From the NCBI GenBank assembly GCA_039191605.1, contig JBCCXL010000002.1:1-64000 (forward strand): 64,000 bases of DNA. Direction: 5' to 3'. Both the position numbers and the translations under genes were made by a program. This stretch comes from JBCCXL01 sp039191605. Lineage in GTDB: Bacteria > Acidobacteriota > Thermoanaerobaculia > Multivoradales > JAHZIX01. Shown piece by piece: positions 26,340 to 34,973 of the stretch (its first letter is position 1; each line of letters begins with the position of its first letter). Below the pieces are notes generated by a model, which saw only the letters and a program-made list of their open reading frames with translations, ran no database searches and was not told the DNA's origin.

Positions 26340-27893
26340 TCAGGGAACCCGGGTGATGGCGAAGAAGCTCGCCCCGGGTTGTCCCTGTCGATCGAAGGTC
26401 TGGATGTAGAGACGGATATAGGAGCCGCCATCGAAGGAGCGCACCAGAGTCTCGAAACTCTCCACACCGTCCACCGGCTGCCCGTTGACCTCGGTGATGA
26501 ACTGCCCAGGACGGACGTTCTCCTCGAAGAGTGGGCTGGTCTGCTGGATGTCGGTGATCACCACACCCCGCAGCGAGTCCGGCAGGCTGAGCTGCTCTCG
26601 CAGCCCCGGCGAGATGTCCTGGTACTGCAGGCCGAGCCAGTCGATGGAGCCCTCGTTCTCGGCCTCCGGCAGCTCTGGAGTTTCCTCCGTGCCCGGTCGC
26701 TGAGTCAGGGTGATCTCCTTGGTTAGCTCTTCACCGTTGCGCAGCAGGCGAATCTTTACGACCTCTCCCGGGCTGCGAGTGGCGACATAGTCGATGAGAT
26801 CGCGGTTGAGCACGACGTCGACGTCGTCTACCGAGATGATGACGTCACCGTGCTTCAGACCGCCTCGGGATGCCGGGGTATCCGGCGTCACCGAGATCAC
26901 CAGGGCGCCATTGGTGCTCTCCAGTCCAAAAGCCTGAGCGCTGTCGTAGTCCAGGTTCTGGATATTGACGCCGAGGAAGCCGCGGCGCACTCGGCCGGTT
27001 TCCCGCAGCTGGGGCAGCACTTGCTTCAGCGTGCTCACCGGCACCGCAAAACCGATATTCTCCGCCACCGCGTTGATCGCCGTCGCGATACCCACCACCT
27101 CGCCTCGCAGGTTGACCAGCGGGCCTCCGGAATTACCGAAGTTGATCGCCGCGTCGGTCTGGATGAAGTTATCGAAGGAGATGTCGGTGCCGATGCCCAG
27201 GCCGCTGCGGCCCTTGGCACTCACCACGCCGACGGTGACGGTGCGATCGAGGGCTAGCGGCGAGCCGATCACCATCACCCAGTCTCCCGGGCGCAGATCT
27301 TCGCTGCTGCCGAGGGAGAGGTACTTGAAAGGACGGTCCGGCTCGGTCACCGCCAACAGCGCAAGATCGGTCTCCGGATCCTGCCCCTTGACCGTCGCCA
27401 CGTACTCCCGTCCCTCGATGGTGACGGCGAGCTCCGCGGCGTTGTCAATGACGTGGTTGTTGGTGACGATTAGGCCATCGGCGCTCACCAGGAAGCCGGA
27501 GCCGCCGGATTCCGAGCGGAACTCCTCCGGCTCCTGCTCCGGCGCCTGCTGGCGGCGCGGGCCGAAAAAGAGATCGAAGGGGTTGAGGCGCCCACCACCG
27601 CGAGGGCCGCGCTCGAAGGAGGTGGCGCGAATGCTCACCACCGCGGGATCCACGGCTTCCGCCAAATCGGCGAAATTCGGCAAGGCCGTCGTGCCGATCT
27701 GGGCTACCGGGCCCTCGGAATTCTGGGCGATGGCCGCCAAGACCGCGGACTGGGAAGCGTGCTCAGCCCCTTCCCCAAAAGCCCGAGGGCTAAGATCCGC
27801 CGCCCCGGCCAGCATCATGCCGAAGACCACGGCACCCGCGAGCAGCGCCAAAGTCCACCAGGGATTAACTTGTGGTTGATGGTTCGTAGCCAA
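26340..27893 (-). CDS. htrA: HtrA/DegP-type periplasmic serine protease-chaperone
   Basis: This is a 517-residue protein from a TTG start at 27893. It has an N-terminal membrane anchor or signal (WWTLALLAGAVVFGMMLAGA), a trypsin-like domain with the triad H147 (TNNHVID), D176 (DPETDLALL) and S255 (NFGNSGGPL), and two C-terminal PDZ domains (GFLGVNIQ onward, then about residues 410-510). It degrades or refolds misfolded envelope proteins. The TTG is chosen because AGGAG lies 9 bases upstream. The next in-frame ATG (27953) adds 20 Arg-rich residues and has no better site. The gene stands alone with its own terminator. Confidence 0.93.
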   Translation of the reverse strand: MATNHQPQVNPWWTLALLAGAVVFGMMLAGAADLSPRAFGEGAEHASQSAVLAAIAQNSEGPVAQIGTTALPNFADLAEAVDPAVVSIRATSFERGPRGGGRLNPFDLFFGPRRQQAPEQEPEEFRSESGGSGFLVSADGLIVTNNHVIDNAAELAVTIEGREYVATVKGQDPETDLALLAVTEPDRPFKYLSLGSSEDLRPGDWVMVIGSPLALDRTVTVGVVSAKGRSGLGIGTDISFDNFIQTDAAINFGNSGGPLVNLRGEVVGIATAINAVAENIGFAVPVSTLKQVLPQLRETGRVRRGFLGVNIQNLDYDSAQAFGLESTNGALVISVTPDTPASRGGLKHGDVIISVDDVDVVLNRDLIDYVATRSPGEVVKIRLLRNGEELTKEITLTQRPGTEETPELPEAENEGSIDWLGLQYQDISPGLREQLSLPDSLRGVVITDIQQTSPLFEENVRPGQFITEVNGQPVDGVESFETLVRSFDGGSYIRLYIQTFDRQGQPGASFFAITRVP

Positions 27894-28596
27894 GCTTCGA
27901 ATCTCCTTTCCTGCGGTGCGTTCTATTCGCTTATTCGATCTCGTGGATCTCAATGGTGAATCTCAAACTCTGCGTTTCTATACCGTCGATTTAGATACGC
28001 TGTTCCTAGCCGCTGCCCCGAACCGCCCTTCGGCGAGTTCATGGAGTGGTCGATCAGGAAACCAGTGTCAACCTCAAATCAGCATCGGAACCGAAGACCA
28101 TCCGTCGAGAGCAGAAAGTCAGGCGGATTGCCGGAGCTAGCTCCTGTCTCGATTCTTCAAACCCTCTAAGCAAGATTCGCACCAGAAGCCCGAAGGGATG
28201 TCTGCGCACAGCACAGGATTTCTCCAACGGCCCCGACGGGCGACGCGCAAGAGGCTGATTCCAGGCTCCTTCGGACCCCGTCGCTATTTCCGAGGTCCAT
28301 CGATCACTGTCATGCTCCTCGCCATTCTGGCACAAGCTTTCCGATAGCCCCCCGCCGACGACGCCGGGACGACGGTCGACATCGCTGCTGCCGGGTTGAG
28401 GATGGAGAGCAGAAAATCGATGCCCAGCGAATCCAGCCCTCTGCGTAGATGCCTGAGGCGGCGGGTAAGGGCCCTCAGAACAGATCTCGGCGATGAGAAC
28501 TTCAATGCTGCGGCGAGGCGCGCGTCCCCTTACTCGCAGATCTGTATCTCTCGGATCTGGGTCTATCGGTGAGACTCTACTGCCCTGCTCAAAGCG
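27894..28596. other. Long gene-free stretch between divergent genes
   Basis: About 700 bases between the htrA start and the rimP promoter. Short open frames on both strands show no family features, no signal peptides and no good ribosome sites. No tRNA-like cloverleaf was recognised. It contains the presumed htrA promoter on the minus strand, not resolved. It may be decayed DNA or hold an RNA gene. Confidence 0.5.
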
Positions 28597-28599
28597 CCC

Positions 28600-28628
28600 T
28601 TGCGTCTCATTTCTTCGAGGGCTATAAT
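28600..28628 (+). promoter_or_regulatory. Sigma-70-type promoter of the rimP-nusA-infB cluster
   Basis: TTGCGT (28600-28605), a 17-base spacer and a perfect TATAAT (28623-28628). It is the best promoter match in the window, about 270 bases before rimP. Confidence 0.75.
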
Positions 28629-28664
28629 CATTATTCGCAGCCTCGTCCTAGGCGCTATAAAGAG

Positions 28665-28696
28665 GTGGGCAATCGCCCGCTTTTTTTGATGGGCGA
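28665..28696 (+). promoter_or_regulatory. Attenuator-like leader of the rimP operon
   Basis: About 30 bases after the expected transcript start, GTGGGC (28665-28670) pairs with GCCCGC (28675-28680) around AATC and is followed by seven T (28681-28687), a canonical terminator. The bases TCGCCC (28673-28678) can instead pair with GGGCGA (28691-28696) across the T-tract, which would break the terminator. Terminator-containing leaders before rimP-nusA are known in other bacteria; the antiterminator pairing is my reading. Confidence 0.6.
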
Positions 28697-28896
28697 GGTT
28701 TTTGCTGTGCTCTTGAATCGTTCGCCTGGGCAGCCTGATAGCGCTGGCTTCCCGATTCTACGGTCCTTTGACACGGCATCGCTGCTGAGCGGAATCACTG
28801 TTGAACAACATCACTGGTCCCCCACAGCCTTCCACCGCCCCCGTCGTCACTCAGCTCCATCGTTCATCCTCGGTCTAGGAAAGAAACCAAATCATC

Positions 28897-29391
28897 ATGA
28901 GCTCCCGAGGCCTAGACGAAGATTTGGTCGCCGAGCTAGGCGCCATCGCCACTGCGGAGGGTTGCGAGCTGCTTCACCTCGAGTTCAAAGGCGGCAATCT
29001 GCGTTTGATCCTCGACCGAGAAGAGAGTGAAGGCGGCGTTACCCACGAGCATTGCTCTCGCGTTTCTCGACAGACGTCTGCCCTGCTGGACGCCTACGAT
29101 TTCGGCCGAGGACGCTACGTTTTGGAGGTCTCCTCCCCCGGCCTCGATCGCCCGCTCTATCGAGACAGCGACTACGACCGCTTCGCCGGATGCCTCGCCC
29201 GCATTCGCTTTCGGGATCCTGACAGCGGCAAACCCAAGACCGTCGTCGCCCGTCTACTGGGCCTCAACGGCTCCCAGGTCGAGGTGGAAGAGGCGACGAT
29301 GCAGGACAAGCCGAAGCGAGGAGAGGCACCTCAACGCTATGCCATTCCCCTGGCCGCCATCGAACAAGCTCGACTCGAGGTCGAAGTCTGA
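28897..29391 (+). CDS. rimP: Ribosome maturation factor RimP
   Basis: This is a 164-residue protein. The N-terminal domain carries the family pattern GCELLHLEFKGGNLRLILDRE followed by GVTHEHCSRVSRQTSALLD. The LEVSSPGLDRPLYRDSDYDRF segment is the RimP signature, and the C-terminal half is an Sm-like barrel ending in AIEQARLEVEV. RimP binds the 30S subunit and assists its maturation. It is the first gene of the rimP-nusA-infB cluster, the usual bacterial order, after a leader carrying a terminator-like hairpin. AGGAAAG lies upstream of the start. Confidence 0.93.
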   Translation: MSSRGLDEDLVAELGAIATAEGCELLHLEFKGGNLRLILDREESEGGVTHEHCSRVSRQTSALLDAYDFGRGRYVLEVSSPGLDRPLYRDSDYDRFAGCLARIRFRDPDSGKPKTVVARLLGLNGSQVEVEEATMQDKPKRGEAPQRYAIPLAAIEQARLEVEV

Positions 29392-29623
29392 ATCTTCGCC
29401 CCACCCGCTACCCAATCTTCGACCAAGACACCGAATTCCAAATTTCTCCTCATCTCAAGATCATCTGACGGTCCAGTCTAAAGACACAGTCATCTAACGA
29501 TTAGGCGCTACGGCGATCGGGCGATCTCGGACCTACCGAAACTTCCCGCCGGACCTCCCCGTCGGATATCCCAAGTACCCTGCCCCGCCCCACTCCGGGC
29601 GGTATGGAGACAGCGAACACATC

Positions 29624-31168
29624 ATGGCTCGAGCACGCACTGCTGAAGTCAACCTCGGAGACCTGCTGCGCCAGGTTTCCCGCGAGAAAGACATCGAGGT
29701 CGAGCGCTGGATCAAGGCGCTGGAAGACGCCATGGCCTCGGCAGCCAAGAAACAGCACCGGGTCAAGGAACCGGTGCGCGCGGTCCTCGACCCGACCACC
29801 GGGAAGTTCGAAGCCTTCATCGTCAAGAAGGTGGTCGAGGAGGTCGAAGACCCTCTCGCCGAGTGGGATCTGGAGCAGGCCCAGGAGCACAACCCGGATG
29901 CCTCTATCGGAGAGGAGATCCACCTGCCTCTCTCCACCGACGGCCTCGGCCGAATCGCCGCCCAGAGCGCTAAGCAGGTGCTCTATCAGCGCATTCGCGA
30001 AGCCGAGCGGGAAAAGATCTACAACGAGTACATCGGACGTGTCGGCGAGATTCTCAACGGCACGGTGAAGCGCTTCGAGCGCGGCGAGATCATCGTCGAT
30101 CTCGGGCGCACCGAGGCGGCGGTCCCCCGCCACGAGCAGTCCCGCCACGAGCGCTACAGCCAGGGCGAGCGGATCCGCGGCGTCATCGTCGATGTCCACA
30201 CCCAGCCCAAAGGTCCGCAGATCATCCTCTCTCGCACCGACCCCCGTCTGCTGATCAAGCTCTTCGAGATGGAAGTGCCGGAGATCTACGACGGCACGGT
30301 GGTGATCAAGGGCGCGGTGCGCGCTCCCGGCGAGCGCGCCAAGGTCGCGGTCTATAGCCGTGAGCGGGACGTCGACCCGGTGGGCGCCTGCGTCGGTATG
30401 AAGGGCTCCCGAGTGCAGTCCATCATCCGCGAGCTGCGGGGCGAGAAAATCGACATCATCGAGTTCAACGACGACCTCGTCACCTTCGCCCAGAGCGCCC
30501 TGGCGCCCGCCAAGATCACCCGCGTTTCGGTGAATCACGGTGGAGAGCTCCCCCACCTCGACGTCATCGTCGAGGACGAGCAGCTCTCCCTGGCGATCGG
30601 CAAGCGCGGCCAAAACGTGCGCTTGGCCTCGGAGCTCCTCGGCGCCCGCATCGACATCAAGAGCGAGAGCGACGTCAAGGACGAGGTCGCCGACGCCCTG
30701 GCGAAGATGCTCCAGGAAGCCATGGGTTCCGAGGAAGAAGAAGCCGTCGCCGCGACCGCGTCTCCCGGAGACCCGGCTCCTCCAGTGGTGCCTCTCACCC
30801 GCTATAACGACGTCGACCTCGACCTGACCACGGTCCCCGGGGTCAACGAAGAGACCGCCGCCGCGATGGCCGCCATGGGGTTGGGTACCCTCAACGCCAT
30901 GCTGGAAGCCGACACCGACGATCTCGAGGAGGTCGACGGGGTCGATGCGGAGCTCGCCGCCAGCGTGCTGGAGTGGATCCAGGCATCCGAGGGGCGCCTG
31001 CGCGCCGAAGCTGCCGGGGAGCCCTTAGAGGCCACCGAGGATCTCGGCCTGAAGATTCCGGAAGAGCGGCCGACGGTTCCTGCCATGGACGACGAAGACT
31101 TCATGGCAGCTCTATCCAAAGCCTTCCAGGAGAGTGAAGAGATCCCGGGCTCCGAAGGCGAAGATTGA
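29624..31168 (+). CDS. nusA: Transcription termination/antitermination factor NusA
   Basis: This is a 514-residue RNA-polymerase-binding factor. N-terminal domain: residues 1-130. S1 domain: about 135-200 (GEILNGTVKRFERGEIIVDL). KH1: about 230-300, with VGMKGSRVQSI. KH2: about 305-365, with AIGKRGQNVRLASELLGARI. After an acidic linker, a C-terminal helix-hairpin-helix-like segment (LTTVPGVNEETAAAMAAMGL, then VDGVDAELAASVLEWI) resembles the acidic repeats that contact alpha-CTD in enterobacterial NusA. The gap from rimP (232 bases) contains nothing recognisable. The usual small ylxR gene between nusA and infB is absent here. Confidence 0.95.
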   Translation: MARARTAEVNLGDLLRQVSREKDIEVERWIKALEDAMASAAKKQHRVKEPVRAVLDPTTGKFEAFIVKKVVEEVEDPLAEWDLEQAQEHNPDASIGEEIHLPLSTDGLGRIAAQSAKQVLYQRIREAEREKIYNEYIGRVGEILNGTVKRFERGEIIVDLGRTEAAVPRHEQSRHERYSQGERIRGVIVDVHTQPKGPQIILSRTDPRLLIKLFEMEVPEIYDGTVVIKGAVRAPGERAKVAVYSRERDVDPVGACVGMKGSRVQSIIRELRGEKIDIIEFNDDLVTFAQSALAPAKITRVSVNHGGELPHLDVIVEDEQLSLAIGKRGQNVRLASELLGARIDIKSESDVKDEVADALAKMLQEAMGSEEEEAVAATASPGDPAPPVVPLTRYNDVDLDLTTVPGVNEETAAAMAAMGLGTLNAMLEADTDDLEEVDGVDAELAASVLEWIQASEGRLRAEAAGEPLEATEDLGLKIPEERPTVPAMDDEDFMAALSKAFQESEEIPGSEGED

Positions 31169-31465
31169 GGGGCCCCTCTCCCATCAACTTGGAGCCCCAC
31201 GAAGGTTGGGTAGAACCCGTCTGCCGAGTAGAATGAGGAGTGGCCTTTCGCCGCACGACCCCCAACAGACCCTTTGGCCATCGAGATCGTCCGAGAGATC
31301 ACGAAACTTGCCCACGGCTTTAGCCTAGGCCAGCCTGAATAGAACCCAGCGAACGAGAATCACCTGAACCGAGAGCATGATGACGGCTTCCGCCCCGCGC
31401 CCGACGGCGCCCTGGGCACAGAAGGCTGGATTCGACGAGCGATAAAGAGAGACTGAACACAGCCT

Positions 31466-33997
31466 ATGGCTAAGATCCGGGTCAAAGACCTCGCACAGAA
31501 AATGGGAATCCCCCACAAGGACCTGCAATTCAAGTTGCGGTCCATCGGGGTACGTGTCGAAGGCGACGACGCGCAGATCGACACCTCGATCCTCCAGGCC
31601 ATCGTCAAGGGAACCCCGCTGACGCCGGCCCGGGAAGTGATCGTGCGCGACGACAACAAGGGTGGCCGTCGAGGCCGCCCTGCGCCTCCGAAACGCAGAA
31701 CGCCGAGCAATCCGCTGCAGCGCAACCGTCCGCGTACCATGATCAATCAGCAGGATCAGGAGATCCGGACCCTGCCGCAGATCGAGAGGTCGCGACGGGA
31801 GCGGGAAGAGGCAGCGGCCAAGAAGGTAGCTCAGGAAAAGGCCAAGCTCGAAGCCGCCCGACAGTCCGAAGCCGCCGCTCGCAAGGCGGAAGAAGCCGCC
31901 CGTCGGCGGCGGTTGGAGGCAGAGGAAGCCGCGGCCAAGAAGGCGGAGGAAGATGCAAAGCGGGAAGCTGCCGCCGAGGCCGCAAAGACTGCTCCTCAGA
32001 AGGCCGCCGGAGCCAAAGGCCAGGGTGCTGAGAAGGCCGAGAAGAAGGCTCGCAGCCTGAAGAAATCGACGGTCACCGCAAATCCCGCAAACCTGGCGGC
32101 GGCCTCCGATCGCCAGCGCAGCTCCCGGGGCCCTCGCTCCACCGGTGGCCGCAAGCGCCGCCGCAGCAGCGATCGTTCCTCGACGCCTCGCCCGCCGGTC
32201 AAGGAGCACGTGCTGAGCTTCAAGGCCGACGCTCCCGACGGTCCGGTGATGATCGCCGAGGGAATGACCGTCCGCGACTTCGCCGAGAAGCTCGGCGTCA
32301 AGGTCAAGGATCTGATCAAGAGCCTTTTTGCCCGCGGCCAGATGGCGAGCATCAACGACGTGCTGGACGCCGAAACCGCCGAATCCCTCGCCACGGAGCT
32401 CGGCGTCGAAACCATGGTGGTGAGCTTCGAGGAAGAGGTGCAGCTGCAGCAGGAGCAGGAGCTGGCCCCGGACCTTCAGGGCAAGGAGGAGCGCGCGCCG
32501 GTGATCACCGTGATGGGTCACGTGGATCACGGCAAGACCTCCCTCCTCGACCGGATCCGCTCCTCTCGAGTTGCGGAGGGAGAGTCCGGCGGTATCACCC
32601 AGCACATCGGCGCTCACCAGGTCGATCACGAAGGCAACAAGATCGTCTTCCTGGATACCCCGGGTCACGAGGCCTTCACCACGATGCGAGCCCGAGGCGC
32701 TAAGGTCACCGATATTGTGATCCTGGTGGTTGCCGCGGACGATGGCGTGATGCCTCAGACCATCGAGGCCATCGACCACGCCCGCGCCGCGAACGTGCCG
32801 ATCATCGTCGCCATCAACAAGATCGACAAGGCCAACGCCAATCCCGATCGGGTGAAGAAGGAGTTGGCAGACCACAACCTGCTGGTGGAATCCTGGGGTG
32901 GTGACGTGGTCTCCGTAGAAGTCTCAGCCCTACAGGGCAAGGGCATCGACGAGCTGCTGGAAATGCTCCTGCTCCAGTCGGAGCTGCTGGAGCTGAAGGC
33001 CAACTCCGACATCCCCGCCCAGGGCGTGGTGCTGGAGGCCCGCAAGGATGTCGGCCGCGGCGTGGTCGCCACGGTGCTGGTGCAGAACGGTACCCTCTCC
33101 CGCGGCGACAGCTTCGTTGCCGGTATGGCGTGGGGCCGAGTGCGCTCGCTGACCAACGACATTCGCCAGCCCATTCAGGCCGGTGGCCCCTCGACTCCGG
33201 TGGAGATCAGCGGCTTCCAGGAGCTGCCGGAAGCCGGCGACACCTTCCAGGTGTTGGAAGACGAGGGCAAGGCTCGGGACATGGCGGACTACCGTCGCGA
33301 ACAGTCCCGCCAGCGGGGCCTCTCCCCCACTCAGGCCGCCGTCTCCCTGGATCAGCTCTTCGAGCGCATCGAAGCCGGCGAGGTCAAGGAGCTTCCGGTG
33401 GTGCTGAAGGCCGATGTCTCCGGCTCCTTGGAGGTGCTCAAAGACACCTTGGCGAAGTCCGGTAACGAGAAGGTCAAGGTCAAGGTGATCCACTCCGGTA
33501 TCGGAGCCATCAGCACCAACGACGTGATCCTCGCTCAGGCTTCCCAGGCGATCATCCTCGGCTTCAACGTCCGGCCGGAGCGCAACGCCTCGGACCTTGC
33601 GGACAAGGAGCACATCGATGTCCGCCTCTACACCGTGATCTACGAGCTCATCGACGAGCTCAAGCAGGCGATGGCCGGTCTGCTGGACCCCACCTTCCGG
33701 GAGGTTCAGCGAGGGCGCGCCGAGGTCCGGGAGCTGTTCAAGATTCCGCGCATCGGAGTCATCGCCGGCAGTCACGTGCTGGAGGGCACCATTCGGCGCA
33801 ACTCCTCTGCCCGACTGCTGCGGGACAACGTCGTGGTCTACGAGGGCAAGGTCTCCTCCCTGCGCCGCTTCAAGGACGACGCGACGGAAGTGCGCAGCGG
33901 CTTCGACTGCGGTATCGGCCTCGACAACTACAACGACCTCAAGCCCGGCGACGTCATCGAGGTCTTCGCCAAGGAAGAGGTCGCCGCGACTCTCTGA
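31466..33997 (+). CDS. infB: Translation initiation factor IF-2
   Basis: This is an 843-residue GTPase that places initiator fMet-tRNA on the 30S subunit. The N-terminal IF2_N domain is KIRVKDLAQKMGIPHKDLQF. A long charged, Ala/Glu/Lys-rich linker (about 90-240) follows, then a second IF2_N-like stretch (about 255-330). The G domain has GHVDHGKTSL (G1), GITQHIGAH (G2), DTPGHEAF (G3), NKIDK (G4) and VSAL (G5). Domains II to IV (RGVVATVLVQNGTLSRGD and others) run to the end. Length is normal. The gap from nusA is 297 bases, unusually long for this operon and with no ylxR-like CxxC frame in it. Confidence 0.96.
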   Translation: MAKIRVKDLAQKMGIPHKDLQFKLRSIGVRVEGDDAQIDTSILQAIVKGTPLTPAREVIVRDDNKGGRRGRPAPPKRRTPSNPLQRNRPRTMINQQDQEIRTLPQIERSRREREEAAAKKVAQEKAKLEAARQSEAAARKAEEAARRRRLEAEEAAAKKAEEDAKREAAAEAAKTAPQKAAGAKGQGAEKAEKKARSLKKSTVTANPANLAAASDRQRSSRGPRSTGGRKRRRSSDRSSTPRPPVKEHVLSFKADAPDGPVMIAEGMTVRDFAEKLGVKVKDLIKSLFARGQMASINDVLDAETAESLATELGVETMVVSFEEEVQLQQEQELAPDLQGKEERAPVITVMGHVDHGKTSLLDRIRSSRVAEGESGGITQHIGAHQVDHEGNKIVFLDTPGHEAFTTMRARGAKVTDIVILVVAADDGVMPQTIEAIDHARAANVPIIVAINKIDKANANPDRVKKELADHNLLVESWGGDVVSVEVSALQGKGIDELLEMLLLQSELLELKANSDIPAQGVVLEARKDVGRGVVATVLVQNGTLSRGDSFVAGMAWGRVRSLTNDIRQPIQAGGPSTPVEISGFQELPEAGDTFQVLEDEGKARDMADYRREQSRQRGLSPTQAAVSLDQLFERIEAGEVKELPVVLKADVSGSLEVLKDTLAKSGNEKVKVKVIHSGIGAISTNDVILAQASQAIILGFNVRPERNASDLADKEHIDVRLYTVIYELIDELKQAMAGLLDPTFREVQRGRAEVRELFKIPRIGVIAGSHVLEGTIRRNSSARLLRDNVVVYEGKVSSLRRFKDDATEVRSGFDCGIGLDNYNDLKPGDVIEVFAKEEVAATL

Positions 33998-34026
33998 GCC
34001 TGCGCTCCGTCGGATCAGCACCCCTT

Positions 34027-34064
34027 CCCCCGCAGCTCTCCTTCGTAGGAGCTCCCTGCGGGGG
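34027..34064. terminator. Strong hairpin after infB
   Basis: CCCCCGCAG (34027-34035) pairs with CTGCGGGGG (34056-34064), with an inner CTCCT/AGGAG stem around TCGT. There is no T-tract, so it may be a transcript-processing or pausing structure rather than a full stop. Confidence 0.45.
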
Positions 34065-34140
34065 AACGGCGTTGCGTTGATCCCACGCTAGGCTTACTTC
34101 TTCACCGCGGCGCTCTAGCGCCTGAAACTCCCTACGCGCC

Positions 34141-34464
34141 ATGGTCGTTGGAATCGTTGCCTGTGAGGTCCATCTGCCCCAGGCTCGCAGCCTCAAGCAG
34201 AAGCGGCAGGTCATCAAGAGCCTGGTGGAACGAGTGCATCAGCGCTACCGCGTCTCCGTCGCGGAGACCGACTTCCACGATCTGCATCAGCGATCGGAGA
34301 TCGGCTTGGCGGTGGTCAGTCGCGGTCCGGCGGAGGTCGAATCCCTCCTCGATCAGCTGCGTCAGCTCTTCGAGCTTGAGGATCGGCTCTACATTACCTC
34401 TTGGCAGACGGAGATCCTCACCGACCCCGGTAGGCCAGACTTCGGAGCCTTCGACTTCGAATAG
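34141..34464 (+). CDS. ylxP: YlxP-like DUF503 protein
   Basis: This 107-residue protein matches the DUF503/YlxP family by its full-length pattern: MVVGIVACEVHLPQARSLKQ, RQVIKSLVERVHQRYRVSVAE, and the C-terminal YITSWQTEILTD. It commonly lies between infB and rbfA, as here, and is thought to act in ribosome assembly or small-subunit function, but its biochemical role is not established. A GCTAGGCTT promoter-like element lies about 50 bases upstream (34088). Confidence 0.85.
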   Translation: MVVGIVACEVHLPQARSLKQKRQVIKSLVERVHQRYRVSVAETDFHDLHQRSEIGLAVVSRGPAEVESLLDQLRQLFELEDRLYITSWQTEILTDPGRPDFGAFDFE

Positions 34465-34622
34465 CATTCATTGCAACGTAGCTCGGCTCCCCAAGGCATC
34501 TGGGCTAGCCCCATAGAGCTACAGAACCTCTCCTGCCCGAGCCGAGCCCCGAAGTCTCCACTTCACCGACGGCTCCACAGCTCCCCTCCCCTCCATCCCA
34601 TTCGCCCGAAAGAGACGCTCCC

Positions 34623-34973
34623 ATGGGCCGACGAAATCAACGAGTAGCCGAAGGCTTACGAGCCGAGCTGGCCAATCTTCTCCTCTTCGAAGTCAAGGAT
34701 CCTAGGGTTCGACTGGCGACGGTGACCGCCGTGGAGCTCAATTCCGACATGAGCCGCGCCCGAGTGCGGGTATCGGTGATGGGGGAAGACGAAGATCGCG
34801 AAGAGGCGGTCGCCGCCCTGCGCCACGCCGCGGGCTTCTTGCGCACCCAAATCGCCAAGCGCCTACGCCTACGGCAATCGCCGGAGCTACTCTTCGAGCT
34901 CGACCGCGGCGCCGAATATAGCCAGCACATTTCCGACCTCCTGGAGCAGCTGCATGTCGACGACGATTCCTGA
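34623..34973 (+). CDS. rbfA: Ribosome-binding factor A
   Basis: This 116-residue protein is a single KH-like domain. It shows RRNQRVAEGLRAELANLLLFEVKDPR at the N-terminus, the VTAVELNSDMSRARVRVSVMG core and the LRLRQSPELLFELDRGAEYSQHI C-terminus, all diagnostic of RbfA. RbfA binds immature 30S subunits and 16S rRNA helix 1 and is a cold-shock factor in Escherichia coli. The last 20 bases overlap the start of nrnA (34954), suggesting translational coupling. Placement after ylxP is the standard order. Confidence 0.93.
   Translation: MGRRNQRVAEGLRAELANLLLFEVKDPRVRLATVTAVELNSDMSRARVRVSVMGEDEDREEAVAALRHAAGFLRTQIAKRLRLRQSPELLFELDRGAEYSQHISDLLEQLHVDDDS

Noticed and set aside
31325..32875. 516-codon frame opposite infB
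   Set aside because: Antisense shadow of IF-2; no domain recognised.
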